This document shows, one piece after another, positions 43,577 through 52,072 of a stretch of DNA of 64,000 nt (position 1 is its first letter; the number at the start of each line of letters is the position of its first letter). This DNA is from Bifidobacterium catenulatum subsp. kashiwanohense JCM 15439 = DSM 21854 (lineage in GTDB: Bacteria > Actinomycetota > Actinomycetes > Actinomycetales > Bifidobacteriaceae). The DNA lies in assembly GCF_001042615.1 (NCBI RefSeq), contig NZ_AP012327.1, forward strand, positions 372,001-436,000, in the 5' to 3' direction. The position numbers and the translations under genes are program-made. Below the pieces are notes generated by a model, which was not told the origin of the DNA, searched no databases, and worked only from the letters and a program-made list of their open reading frames with translations.

Positions 43577-43654
43577 TGACGTATGCAAGCCGTCATGAAT
43601 CGTATACGGAGACTTTATGTGGACTTGTCAAAGATGGAAGAAGGAAGAGCAGCG

Positions 43655-43765
43655 ATGCTTGCGATGCCGAAGATTTTCGATGACGGATGTGTGCTGCAAT
43701 CCGGGCAGGACGTACCGGTATGGGGTTGGTGCGAACCATGGCGGAGCGTTACTGTCACGGTTTAG
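43655..43765 (+). pseudogene. N-terminal fragment of a sialate O-acetylesterase (SASA) family esterase
   Basis: 36 codons from ATG 43655 with GGAAGAG upstream: MLAMPKIFDDGCVLQSGQDVPVWGWCEP and then SVTVTV before the stop. This is the N-terminal signature of the SASA family (F-D-G-VLQ...PVWGWA-PG--VTV). Everything after the first beta-sandwich strand is gone. Together with the fragment at 31530 it suggests one esterase gene that was broken up. Confidence 0.7.
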
Positions 43766-43793
43766 GAACATGTGTGAATAAGGAGATTCAGCA

Positions 43794-45836
43794 ATGAAGT
43801 TTGAATACCATGTCAAACCAACCGGCAGCGATGTTGCGTGCGGCGACGCGGAGCATCCGTTCGCCACGATTTCCAAGGCCGCACAGATGGCCTCTCCGGG
43901 TGATACGGTAATCGTGCATGAAGGCGTATACCGCGAACAAGTCGATCCGAAACGCGGCGGTCTGAGTGAACATGAGCGCATCACCTACTGCGGAGCCGAA
44001 GGCGAAGCACGGCCGGTTATCAAAGGCTCGGAATGCGTGCAGGGCTGGACGGAATTGGCCGATCATCCGCATGTGTGGACGGTGATGCTTGATAATACGA
44101 TGTTCGGGGATTTCAATCCATTCGCGACCCCGATTTTCGGTGACTGGCTGGAAATGCCCAAGTTCGGCAAGGATCCGGACAAACATCTTGGCGATGTGTA
44201 TCTCAACGGTGTTTCCTTCTTCGAATCGACGACGTTGGAAGGCGTATACGATCCGCAGCCGCGTGATACGGATGAGGATTTCGCGTTGAAGATTCCCTGC
44301 CCTGTGCCGGATGTGGACCGTACACGTTATGTATGGCATGCCGAAGTGGACGAAAATGCCGGCACCACAACGATCTGGGCGAATTTCCAAGGTGTCGATC
44401 CGAATGAGGAACTGGTGGAGGTCAGTGTTCGTCGCACATGCTTCTTCCCTTCCCGCAACCATGTCAACTACATCACTGTGCGTGGCTTTGAAATGGCGCA
44501 GGCCACTGGAGATTGGGCGCCGCCTACCTCGCAGCAGTGGGGCATGATCGGCCCGAACTGGTCGTATGGCTGGATCATCGAAGACAACGTGCTGCATGAC
44601 GCCAAATTCTCCGCGGTGTCATTGGGCAAGGAAATCTCATCCGGCGACAACGAGTGGGCGAAAACCGAGCGCAAGACCGGTTACCAGTACCAGTTGGAGG
44701 CCGTGTTCAAGGCCCGTCGCATCGGCTGGGAAAAGGGGCTGATCGGCGGTCATATCGTACGCAACAACGACATCTACGAGTGCGGACAGAATGCCATCGT
44801 CGGACATATGGGCAGCGCATTCTGCCGTGTCGAGCATAACCATGTCCATCACATTGCGTTGAAGCGTGAATTCTTCGGATGGGAGGTCGCTGGCATCAAA
44901 TTCCATGCCGCATTGGATACGGTCATTGCCAACAACAACATCCACGACTGCTCGCTGGGCATGTGGATGGATTGGCAGACGCAGGGCACGCGCATCACGC
45001 GCAATGTGTTCCACGATAACGTCCGTGACCTCATGATTGAAGTGAGTCATGGGCCGTATTTGGTGGACAATAACGTTTTTGCCTCGCCGGTGATGTTTCA
45101 GAACTGGTCGCAAGGTGGTGCCTTCGTCAACAATCTGATTTGCGGCGGCATTGAACCGCATACCGTCCCCGACCGTTCCACGCCGTATCACTATCCGCAC
45201 ACCACCGAGGTGGCCGGGTGCGCTGTGGTATCCGGCGGCGATGAGCGTTGGCTGAACAACATGTTCGCGCCGCAACCGGTGAAACCGACCGTCGGTGAAT
45301 ATGGTTTGTCCGCCTACAGCGATTGCCCGATGTCGATGCATGAATACTTGGAACGCCAGCGGGCCATGTGGGCAGATCCTTCGCAGGGTGGTGGCGAGCG
45401 CAATCCTCTGCAGTCTCTATACGCGGGCGGCAACATCTATCTGTCCGGCGCACAGGGGCTGAACAAGCAGGAAGGTGCGGCCGACGATTCGGAACGCATG
45501 CAGGAGGACGCCCCGTTCTTCGGCGGCACCGCCTCCACGAGCGTTGCGTGTGATGAGCCCATGCCGGTGACATTGGTCGAAGAACCCGATGGACTGTACC
45601 TGCAGTGCACTGTGCCACAGGCCGTCACCGATACCAGAATGCAGGTCGTCACCAGCGATATGCTCGGCGTGCCTCGCATCGTGGAGGAACGCTATGAACA
45701 GCCCGATGGCAGTGACTATGTGCTGGACACCGACTTGCTGGGACAAGCCTTGACGGCAACGGAACGCAAAGCCGGGGCGTTGAATGGTCTTGTCTCCGGA
45801 GAGAATCACATCCGAATCTGGGAATGGAACAACTGA
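43794..45836 (+). CDS. GH120 beta-xylosidase (right-handed parallel beta-helix)
   Basis: 680 residues, no signal peptide. The N-terminal FEYHVKPTGSDVACGDAEHPFATISKAAQMASPGDTVIVHEGVYRE is the parallel beta-helix entry typical of this fold. A jelly-roll-like inserted region follows (about 65-200), then helix repeats (IRNNDIYECGQNAIVGHMG, HNHVHHIALKREFFGWEVAGIKFHAA, NNNIHDCSLGMWMDWQTQGTRITRNVF). The sequence and its neighbours match the GH120 XylB of B. adolescentis, active on short xylo-oligosaccharides. It precedes GH8 by two bases. Confidence 0.85.
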   Translation: MKFEYHVKPTGSDVACGDAEHPFATISKAAQMASPGDTVIVHEGVYREQVDPKRGGLSEHERITYCGAEGEARPVIKGSECVQGWTELADHPHVWTVMLDNTMFGDFNPFATPIFGDWLEMPKFGKDPDKHLGDVYLNGVSFFESTTLEGVYDPQPRDTDEDFALKIPCPVPDVDRTRYVWHAEVDENAGTTTIWANFQGVDPNEELVEVSVRRTCFFPSRNHVNYITVRGFEMAQATGDWAPPTSQQWGMIGPNWSYGWIIEDNVLHDAKFSAVSLGKEISSGDNEWAKTERKTGYQYQLEAVFKARRIGWEKGLIGGHIVRNNDIYECGQNAIVGHMGSAFCRVEHNHVHHIALKREFFGWEVAGIKFHAALDTVIANNNIHDCSLGMWMDWQTQGTRITRNVFHDNVRDLMIEVSHGPYLVDNNVFASPVMFQNWSQGGAFVNNLICGGIEPHTVPDRSTPYHYPHTTEVAGCAVVSGGDERWLNNMFAPQPVKPTVGEYGLSAYSDCPMSMHEYLERQRAMWADPSQGGGERNPLQSLYAGGNIYLSGAQGLNKQEGAADDSERMQEDAPFFGGTASTSVACDEPMPVTLVEEPDGLYLQCTVPQAVTDTRMQVVTSDMLGVPRIVEERYEQPDGSDYVLDTDLLGQALTATERKAGALNGLVSGENHIRIWEWNN

Positions 45837-45837
45837 T

Positions 45838-46977
45838 ATGACAAATGCAACCGATACCAACAAGACATTGGGCGAGTCCATGTTCGCACAGTGCGGATAT
45901 GCCCAGGACGCCATCGATAAGCGCTTGTCACAGGTCTGGCATGAAATTTTCGAAGGTCCGAACAAATTCTATTGGGAGAACGACGAAGGTCTTGCCTATG
46001 TGATGGACACCGGCAACAACGATGTACGTACCGAGGGTATGAGCTATGCGATGATGATCGCCCTGCAATACGACCGTAAGGACGTATTCGACAAGCTGTG
46101 GGGCTGGGTAATGCGTCACATGTACATGGAGGACGGTCATCATGCGCATTATTTCGCATGGTCGGTCGAGCCGGACGGTACGCCGAACTCGAATGGTCCT
46201 GCACCTGACGGCGAGGAATATTTCGCGATGGATCTGTTCCTCGCTTCCCGTCGCTGGGGTGATGGCGAGGATATCTACGAATATTCCGCATGGGGACGCG
46301 AGATCTTGAGATATTGCGTTCATAAGGGCGAACGCTACGACGGCGAGCCCATGTGGAATCCCGACAACAAGCTCATCAAGTTCATTCCGGAAACCGAGTG
46401 GAGCGATCCGTCCTACCATCTGCCGCACTTCTATGAAGTATTCGCCGAAGAGGCCGACGAAGAAGACCGTCCATTTTGGCATGAGGCAGCCGCCGCAAGC
46501 CGTCGCTATCTGCAGGCGGCCTGCGACGAGCGGACCGGCATGAATGCTGAATACGCGGATTATGACGGAAAGCCGCATGTCGACGAGTCCAATCATTGGC
46601 ATTTCTATTCCGACGCCTACCGTACCGCGGCGAATATCGGACTGGATGCAGCCTGGAACGGTCCGCAGGAAGTGCTGTGCGACCGCGTCGCCGCGCTGCA
46701 GCGATTCTTCCTGACCCACGACCGTACTAGCGTCTACGCCATCGACGGCACCGCCGTGGATGAGGTCGTGCTTCATCCGGTCGGATTCCTGGCCGCGACC
46801 GCGCAAGGCGCACTTGCGGCGGTGCATTCGACCCAGCCCGACGCGGAACATAATGCCCGTGAATGGGTGCGCATGCTGTGGAATACGCCGATGCGAACCG
46901 GCACGCGTCGTTACTATGACAACTTCCTCTATGCTTTCGCCATGCTGGCGTTGAGCGGAAAGTATCGGTATGAATGA
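45838..46977 (+). CDS. GH8 reducing-end xylose-releasing exo-oligoxylanase
   Basis: 379 residues from ATG 45838. GH8 (alpha/alpha)6 barrel without signal peptide. Likely catalytic acid Glu66 in NDVRTEGMSYAMMIALQYDRKDVFD; further family strings are HYFAWSV, APDGEEYFAMDLFLASRRWG, DPSYHLPHFYEVFAE and SDAYRTAANIGLD. The Rex branch of GH8 removes one xylose from the reducing end of xylo-oligosaccharides of three or more units and leaves the non-reducing-end enzymes to finish. Overlaps the next gene by 4 bases. Confidence 0.9.
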   Translation: MTNATDTNKTLGESMFAQCGYAQDAIDKRLSQVWHEIFEGPNKFYWENDEGLAYVMDTGNNDVRTEGMSYAMMIALQYDRKDVFDKLWGWVMRHMYMEDGHHAHYFAWSVEPDGTPNSNGPAPDGEEYFAMDLFLASRRWGDGEDIYEYSAWGREILRYCVHKGERYDGEPMWNPDNKLIKFIPETEWSDPSYHLPHFYEVFAEEADEEDRPFWHEAAAASRRYLQAACDERTGMNAEYADYDGKPHVDESNHWHFYSDAYRTAANIGLDAAWNGPQEVLCDRVAALQRFFLTHDRTSVYAIDGTAVDEVVLHPVGFLAATAQGALAAVHSTQPDAEHNAREWVRMLWNTPMRTGTRRYYDNFLYAFAMLALSGKYRYE

Positions 46978-48563
46978 TGATTACCTCAACTAATCCTATG
47001 GTCTACACGGATTTTCCTGATCCAGACATCATCCGGGTCGGGGACGTGTATTACATGGCCACTACGACTATGCATTTCACACCCGGGTGCGATATTCTGC
47101 GCAGCTATGACCTAGTGCATTGGGAATTCATTGCGCACGCATTGAATATCGTGGCGGATACCCCTGAAGAACGTTTGGAATGTGAAGGTGCCAACGCCTA
47201 CGGTCGAGGCATGTGGGCGCCGTCACTGCGTTACCATCGGGGCACCTGGTATGTGTTGTTCGCCGCCAACGATACGCATACCAGCTATCTGCTGACGGCG
47301 GACGATCCATGCGGCCCATGGCGAAAGCGTGAGCTTGACGGCTTCTATTACGACAGCGGACTGTTCTTTGACGACGATGATCGAGCCTATGTCGTACATG
47401 GGCAGTCGACATTGCGCATCACGGAGTTGAATCCTGAATTAAGCGGGCCGATGCCGGGTGGGCTCGACCGGGTCATCGTGCAGGACGATCCGCAGGCCGA
47501 CCTTGGTTATGAGGGCAGTCACCTGTACAAGCATGATGGACGCTATTACGTCTTCACCTGTCACTTCCCGCAAGGCAAGGGCAAAACAGAAGCCTGCTTG
47601 ATGGCCGAATCCTTGGATGGCGCTTTCGAAGTGCGTGAAATTATCGAAGACGACCTGTCCTTCCACGGTTACGGAGTCGCGCAAGGCGGTATGGTGGACA
47701 CTCCGGACGGCGACTGGTATGCATTCATGATGCAGGACCGCGGCGGTGTGGGACGCGTGCCGATACTGATGCCGATGCGGTTCGGCGAGGACGGATTCCC
47801 CGTCGTCGGCGAGAACGGCAAAGTGCCGCAGTCGGTCAGCGTGCCGGCTGCAAGCTGTGCCGAACCTGTCACGCCCATCAACGGCAGCGAATTCATAGCC
47901 CGGTATAACGCCGAAGGCGGAGTCGATGCCGACTGTCTGCAGCCATACTGGCAGTTCAATCACATCCCACATAACGAATACTGGTCACTGACGGAACGTC
48001 CGGGAGCATTCCGCCTGCATTCCGGACGCATCAGCTCGAATCTCAATCATGCATGGAACACGCTGACGCAGCGCACGATGGGGCCTGTGACGGTGGCCGA
48101 AGTCACCGTCGACGCGTCGACATTGCATGATGGCGACTTCGCCGGATTGGCGGCGTTCCAAGGATGCTATTCCTACATCGCGCTTACGCGAAGGAACGGC
48201 CGCACGATGCTGACCGTCCAATACAAGCCGGTGAATGACGATTCCATCTTCTCCGACGATGATTGGGACAGTCCAGCCGTAACGGATGCGGAAATCATGG
48301 CGGATGCGGATTGCATGCGCCTGCGCGCAGTATATGATTTCACCGATTGCAAGGATGAAGTGACGTTCTTCTACCGCGATGCGGATACGCCGGAATCCGA
48401 ATGGTGTCCATTGGGGACAGCGCACCGGATGATCTTCAAAATGGATCATTTCACAGGTTGCCGTATCGGATTGTTCCTGTATTCGACAAAAGAGACCGGT
48501 GGAATCGCCGATTTTTACGACTTTGCGTATTCGACGCCGAATACGAAGGAAAGAGAGCAATGA
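46974..48563 (+). CDS. GH43 beta-xylosidase-type enzyme (second of the run)
   Basis: 529 residues from ATG 46974 (the ATG at 46977 is an alternative), overlapping the GH8 stop. GH43 propeller: MVYTDFPDPDIIRVGDVYYMATTTMHFTPGCDILRSYDLVHWE with base Asp16, WAPSLRYHRGTWYVLFAAND, YYDSGLFFDDDDRAYVVHG, and acid Glu in GYEGSHLYKHDGRYYVFT. The C-terminal beta-sandwich begins near 330. It resembles GH43_12-type xylosidases/arabinofuranosidases and XylC of B. adolescentis. Its specificity relative to the GH43 at 41906 cannot be read. Confidence 0.88.
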   Translation: MMITSTNPMVYTDFPDPDIIRVGDVYYMATTTMHFTPGCDILRSYDLVHWEFIAHALNIVADTPEERLECEGANAYGRGMWAPSLRYHRGTWYVLFAANDTHTSYLLTADDPCGPWRKRELDGFYYDSGLFFDDDDRAYVVHGQSTLRITELNPELSGPMPGGLDRVIVQDDPQADLGYEGSHLYKHDGRYYVFTCHFPQGKGKTEACLMAESLDGAFEVREIIEDDLSFHGYGVAQGGMVDTPDGDWYAFMMQDRGGVGRVPILMPMRFGEDGFPVVGENGKVPQSVSVPAASCAEPVTPINGSEFIARYNAEGGVDADCLQPYWQFNHIPHNEYWSLTERPGAFRLHSGRISSNLNHAWNTLTQRTMGPVTVAEVTVDASTLHDGDFAGLAAFQGCYSYIALTRRNGRTMLTVQYKPVNDDSIFSDDDWDSPAVTDAEIMADADCMRLRAVYDFTDCKDEVTFFYRDADTPESEWCPLGTAHRMIFKMDHFTGCRIGLFLYSTKETGGIADFYDFAYSTPNTKEREQ

Positions 48564-50011
48564 AGCGACAGGTCATAGTGGCGCAAGGAACTGTCGAAGG
48601 CTTGGCGGCTGAAGATCAGGGCATCACCGTGTTCCGAGGGGTCCCGTTCGCCCAGCCTCCCGTCGGCGGTCTGCGCTGGCGTGCGCCGCAGCCGGCCCTG
48701 CCATGGGATGGTGTGCTGCAAGCCTTCGATTTCGGGCCTACCGCGATGCAGCCGACGCCGGGCGCCTCCGATGATTTCTATGATCGTGAATGGGGCACCG
48801 ATCCGGCCGTGCCGATGAGCGAGGATTGCCTCTACCTGAATATTTGGACTCCGGCATTACGCGGATATGGCGCGGATAGCATGGTAGCCTCCGAAAAGCT
48901 GCCGGTCATGGTCTGGATCTATGGCGGAGCCTATCAATGTGGCGGCACATTTGAAAAGGAATTCGACGGCACACATCTCGCCGCGAACGGCGTCGTTGTG
49001 GTCAGTGTGGCCTATCGTCTGAATGCATTTGGGTTTATGACGCACCCTTTGCTGCATGAGGAGGCCGTAGAACGCGGCGACGGCGAACCATATGCGAATT
49101 TCGGATTCCTGGATCAGCGTGCCGGAATCCAATGGGTGAAGGAAAACATCGCGAAGTTCGGCGGAGATCCGGAAAACATCACGGTTTTCGGCCAATCGGC
49201 CGGTGCCGCCAGCGTCTTGGCCCAGGTCTGCTCGCCGATGAATCATGGCCTGTTTCAGAAAGCCATCATGCAATCCGGCGCAGGCTTAGGGTATTTCAAT
49301 GCGCGGCAGGACACGCTGGAGCATGCGCAGGCCAACGGAATCCGTCTGTTCGAAGCATTGGGTGTCTCCACGCTGGAGCAGGCCCGTGCAATCCCGGCCC
49401 GAACGGTATTGGAAGCCGCCGAGTCCCTGCCTGTTCCACCGGACAGCGGACGTGAAGATGACTGGTCGATGATCGTCAATTGGGTGCCATGCGTGGACGG
49501 CCTGTTCCTTCCCGATCAGGAGGAGCGTATCGTTGAGGGCTGCAAGGCCAACAACGTCGACATGCTGGTCGGCAACACGACCAATGAGTTCATCGCTTCG
49601 ACTGAAGATGGGAAGCCTGTGCATGTCGGACAGCTCGGCAATCTCACGCTGATCCGCAAATGGACCGCAAGCGGTGGAACCGCGCCATACTACTATCATT
49701 TCGATGTCGCTATGCCGGGGGATGATGCCGGAGCCTTCCACTCGTCCGATCTGTGGTTCTCCTTTGGAAGCCTTGCGAAATGCTGGCGTCCGTTCGTTGG
49801 ATGGCATTACGATCTGGCAAGGCGAATGGGGCTGTACTGGACCAATTTCGCTGCCAATGGCGATCCCAACGGAACGGACCGTGACGGAACGCCGCTTCCT
49901 GTATGGGATCCTTGCATCGGTGAGGAATGCCCCGCCATGCATTTGTGCCAAGAACCGGGCATGCGGACGGATTGGCTTACCGAAACGGATCGAAAAGCAT
50001 TCGGCCTGTGA
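48560..50011 (+). CDS. Type-B carboxylesterase, probable intracellular xylo-oligosaccharide esterase
   Basis: 483 residues from ATG 48560 in an ATGA overlap with the GH43 gene. Alpha/beta hydrolase of the carboxylesterase family: FRGVPFAQPPVGGLRWRAPQP, SEDCLYLNIWTP, oxyanion loop PVMVWIYGGAYQCGG, nucleophile Ser213 in TVFGQSAGAASV. No signal peptide. Its place at the end of the xylan run suggests removal of acetyl or feruloyl groups from imported oligosaccharides and may compensate for the broken SASA esterase. Confidence 0.82.
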   Translation: MKRQVIVAQGTVEGLAAEDQGITVFRGVPFAQPPVGGLRWRAPQPALPWDGVLQAFDFGPTAMQPTPGASDDFYDREWGTDPAVPMSEDCLYLNIWTPALRGYGADSMVASEKLPVMVWIYGGAYQCGGTFEKEFDGTHLAANGVVVVSVAYRLNAFGFMTHPLLHEEAVERGDGEPYANFGFLDQRAGIQWVKENIAKFGGDPENITVFGQSAGAASVLAQVCSPMNHGLFQKAIMQSGAGLGYFNARQDTLEHAQANGIRLFEALGVSTLEQARAIPARTVLEAAESLPVPPDSGREDDWSMIVNWVPCVDGLFLPDQEERIVEGCKANNVDMLVGNTTNEFIASTEDGKPVHVGQLGNLTLIRKWTASGGTAPYYYHFDVAMPGDDAGAFHSSDLWFSFGSLAKCWRPFVGWHYDLARRMGLYWTNFAANGDPNGTDRDGTPLPVWDPCIGEECPAMHLCQEPGMRTDWLTETDRKAFGL

Positions 50012-50046
50012 CGGCATGCCGTTGATGTATAAATACTGATATGTAA

Positions 50047-50076
50047 ACAGGGGCGGTCTTTGTGGATCGTCCCTGT
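50047..50076 (+). terminator. Hairpin after the carboxylesterase gene
   Basis: ACAGGGGCGGTC (50047-50058) pairs with GATCGTCCCTGT (50065-50076), with two G-U pairs. Weak T content downstream. Confidence 0.6.
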
Positions 50077-50104
50077 CGCATAATGGTTTGCCGTTGCGCG
50101 TGCA

Positions 50105-50338
50105 GGAGGATTTCGAGACTGATTATCCGACTTTTCACCGTTTCCGTCGTCTGGTTCGTCGGTGGCGTCTCGCGGAGGCTCGGGCCATTAAAGACCCTGT
50201 TCGGCGTCGTGCGGATATCACGTAGTCGGTAGGAGCCTTGCCGTTTATCTGCTGTTTGAGCATGTCGGTCATGGCGTCGCCCATGTGTATCGTCGCGTTG
50301 GATGCCTTGAAATCGTTGGTACTCCGCCGTTTTGGCAT
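50105..50338 (-). pseudogene. Decayed C-terminal remnant of a LacI-family regulator
   Basis: On the minus strand one frame reads MGDAMTDMLKQQINGKAPTDYVI, and a +1 shifted frame continues PNRVFNGPSLRETPPTN. Joined, these resemble the last about 45 residues of LacI regulators (dimer helix, then ...VRESL/GPSLRE end). There is no DNA-binding domain. It differs from the lacI at 32564. It fills the otherwise empty 366 bases between the esterase gene and tRNA-Ser. Confidence 0.4.
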
Positions 50339-50372
50339 GAAAAAAGGGCTTCCGGATTTCTCCGAAAACCCT
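50338..50372 (-). terminator. Terminator of tRNA-Ser
   Basis: On the minus strand AGGG-TT-TTCGGA pairs with TCCGGAA-G-CCCT and is followed by TTTTTT. It begins 6 bases after the tRNA 3' end. Confidence 0.8.
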
Positions 50373-50377
50373 CAAGG

Positions 50378-50465
50378 CGGAGTCAGAGGGATTCGAACCC
50401 TCGAGCCGCTAAAAACGACTAACACCTTAGCAGGGTGCCCCTATCGGCCACTCAGGCATGACTCC
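50378..50465 (-). tRNA. tRNA-Ser (anticodon GCU)
   Basis: 88 bases. Acceptor GGAGTCA/TGACTCC, discriminator G, long variable arm, anticodon stem-loop CACCCTGCTAAGGTG, T arm GAGGGTTCGAATCCCTC. CCA is not encoded. Its 3' end is the right boundary of the accessory block. Confidence 0.95.
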
Positions 50466-50653
50466 ACTGTTTTACCGTTTTCACGACGCAACAGCATGTA
50501 ACTATACCATCCATTTGCGGGCAAAACACCATATCTCGAAAAAAAGATGAAAGAACGTTGAAATATCGGGGAAAATCCGTGCTATATGCATGTGCGTGCT
50601 TTATGAAATCGCAACTGTCGACACGCTGTTTTCGTAAGATAAACTGCGATATT

Positions 50654-50693
50654 CGAACATTTGTTTCAAAGGAACGTGAAAAACAGCTATCAT
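50654..50693 (+). promoter_or_regulatory. LexA-like (SOS) box overlapping the dinB promoter
   Basis: CGAACATTTGTTTC (50654-50667) matches the actinobacterial/Gram-positive SOS box CGAAC-N4-GTTCG in 8 of 10 fixed bases. TTCAAA (50665-50670) and TATCAT (50688-50693), 17 bases apart, form a promoter whose start point would fall at about 50700, the dinB ATG. Confidence 0.65.
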
Positions 50694-50699
50694 GGAATT

Positions 50700-52004
50700 A
50701 TGAGTACCGCACCGAGAATCGCAGCAGCCAAACGTGACTGGGGCCATGACGAGGCTGGGTGCACGGTGCTGCATATCGACATGGATGCTTTCTATGCGTC
50801 TTTGGAAGTGGCCCGGCACCCGGAATACCGCGGCAGGCCGGTGATCATCGGCGTGGGCAATCGTTCGGTGGTGTCCGCGGCCAGCTACGAGGCGCGGCAA
50901 TACGGCATCAACTCGGCCATGGCAAGTTCTAGGGCGCAAAAGCTATGCCCGAACGGCATTTTCCTTCCGGTCGACATGAGTTACTATCGCGCGATGTCGC
51001 ATCGCATTTTCAAGGAAGTGCTCAGTCGAATTACCGGCCGCATCGAACAGGTATCGGTTGACGAATGCTATATGGACGTTTCCGGAGCGTTGCTGCGGTG
51101 GGGCAGTCCCAGTGCCATTGGAGCGTGGATACGTGAACAGGTGGCCTTGCGCTACAACATCACCTGTTCCGTCGGCATCGCGGCGAACAAGCTGGTCGCC
51201 AAAATGGCATCCACCAATGCCAAGCCCAACGGCATGTTGATGATTCCCGTGGCGCGGCATGCGCAATTCGTGCAGATGATGCCATTGCGTGGCATTCCCG
51301 GCATCGGACCTTCTCTGGAAAAGCGTCTGAACGCGTGGGGCGTCGACTCGGTCGCCGACCTTGCATGCATGAGTCTCGAATCTCTGGAGCGGGCCACCGG
51401 ATCTGCTATCTCCGCACACGGCCTGTATCAGGCGGCCCGAGGCTTGGACGATAGGCCCGTCGTACCATACACGCAGGAAAAATCGATTGGCGCGGAACGT
51501 ACCTTCGAAGCAGACACACAAGACATGCGACAGGTGTGTTCTATGCTTCGCTGGTGTTGCGATGACGTGGCTACGTCGTTGCGTAAGCGTGGTTTCCTTG
51601 CACGCAAGGTCATGGTCAAACTCCGATTTCCGGACTTGAGTTATGCGACGAAAGGGCGCACGCTGGACTGCCCTACTGACGCGGCGAGCGTGCTTTACCC
51701 GCAATGCGTAGACCTGCTACTCGCCATGATGGGCATGGTCCCGGAGTCCGTGCATGCCATTTCCCTTGCTCGGCCCGTGCGTTTGGCGGGAATGAGCGCC
51801 AGTGGACTTGTGCTTGCCGAAGAGACTGCGATCCAGCCCTCACTGGATGATCTGCTGGAAGAAAACGAAGCCGAACGGCATGCGGCGGTTCAGGCAAAAT
51901 CTGCGCAAATGCAGACCCACGCAAAACGTTTGCGTGGTGCGGAAGCAGCACTGGATGCGGTGCGTCAAAAATACGGCAATGACATCGCCAGCTTCGGAGT
52001 GTAG
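50700..52004 (+). CDS. dinB: DNA polymerase IV (Y family)
   Basis: 434 residues. Y-family motifs: VLHIDMDAFYASLEVARHPEYRGRPVIIG with the metal-binding Asp pair, SYEARQYGINSAMASSRAQKLCP, QVSVDECYMDVS with catalytic Asp-Glu, SVGIAANKLVAKMAS, and the HhH LRGIPGIGPSLEKRLNAWGV. The little-finger domain follows. There is no canonical clamp-binding peptide at the very C-terminus, where a charged tail (LLEENEAERHAAVQAKSAQ...) is seen. No SD precedes ATG 50700, consistent with a leaderless transcript. The LexA-like box implies SOS induction and translesion synthesis. Confidence 0.93.
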   Translation: MSTAPRIAAAKRDWGHDEAGCTVLHIDMDAFYASLEVARHPEYRGRPVIIGVGNRSVVSAASYEARQYGINSAMASSRAQKLCPNGIFLPVDMSYYRAMSHRIFKEVLSRITGRIEQVSVDECYMDVSGALLRWGSPSAIGAWIREQVALRYNITCSVGIAANKLVAKMASTNAKPNGMLMIPVARHAQFVQMMPLRGIPGIGPSLEKRLNAWGVDSVADLACMSLESLERATGSAISAHGLYQAARGLDDRPVVPYTQEKSIGAERTFEADTQDMRQVCSMLRWCCDDVATSLRKRGFLARKVMVKLRFPDLSYATKGRTLDCPTDAASVLYPQCVDLLLAMMGMVPESVHAISLARPVRLAGMSASGLVLAEETAIQPSLDDLLEENEAERHAAVQAKSAQMQTHAKRLRGAEAALDAVRQKYGNDIASFGV

Positions 52005-52072
52005 AAGCCGGGGTGCGTCCGTTATTCTTGAATTGAAGAGTTGAGAAGGTTTTAGAGGAAGGCGGGAACGCC

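Larger units (their letters stand above)
31514..50391. mobile_element. Putative genomic island at tRNA-Ser: xylo-oligosaccharide utilisation block
   Basis: An 18.9-kb block lies against the 3' end of the intact tRNA-Ser(GCU) at 50378-50465 (minus strand). The last bases of that tRNA, GGCGGAGTCAGAGGGA on the plus strand, recur in direct orientation at 31514-31529. This is the geometry left by integration into a tRNA 3' end. The block holds truncated genes at both ends, an inverted duplication, two LacI regulators (one decayed) and a carbohydrate gene run, whereas both flanks are core genes. No integrase or transposase remains. The repeat is short, so the assignment is inference. Confidence 0.55.
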
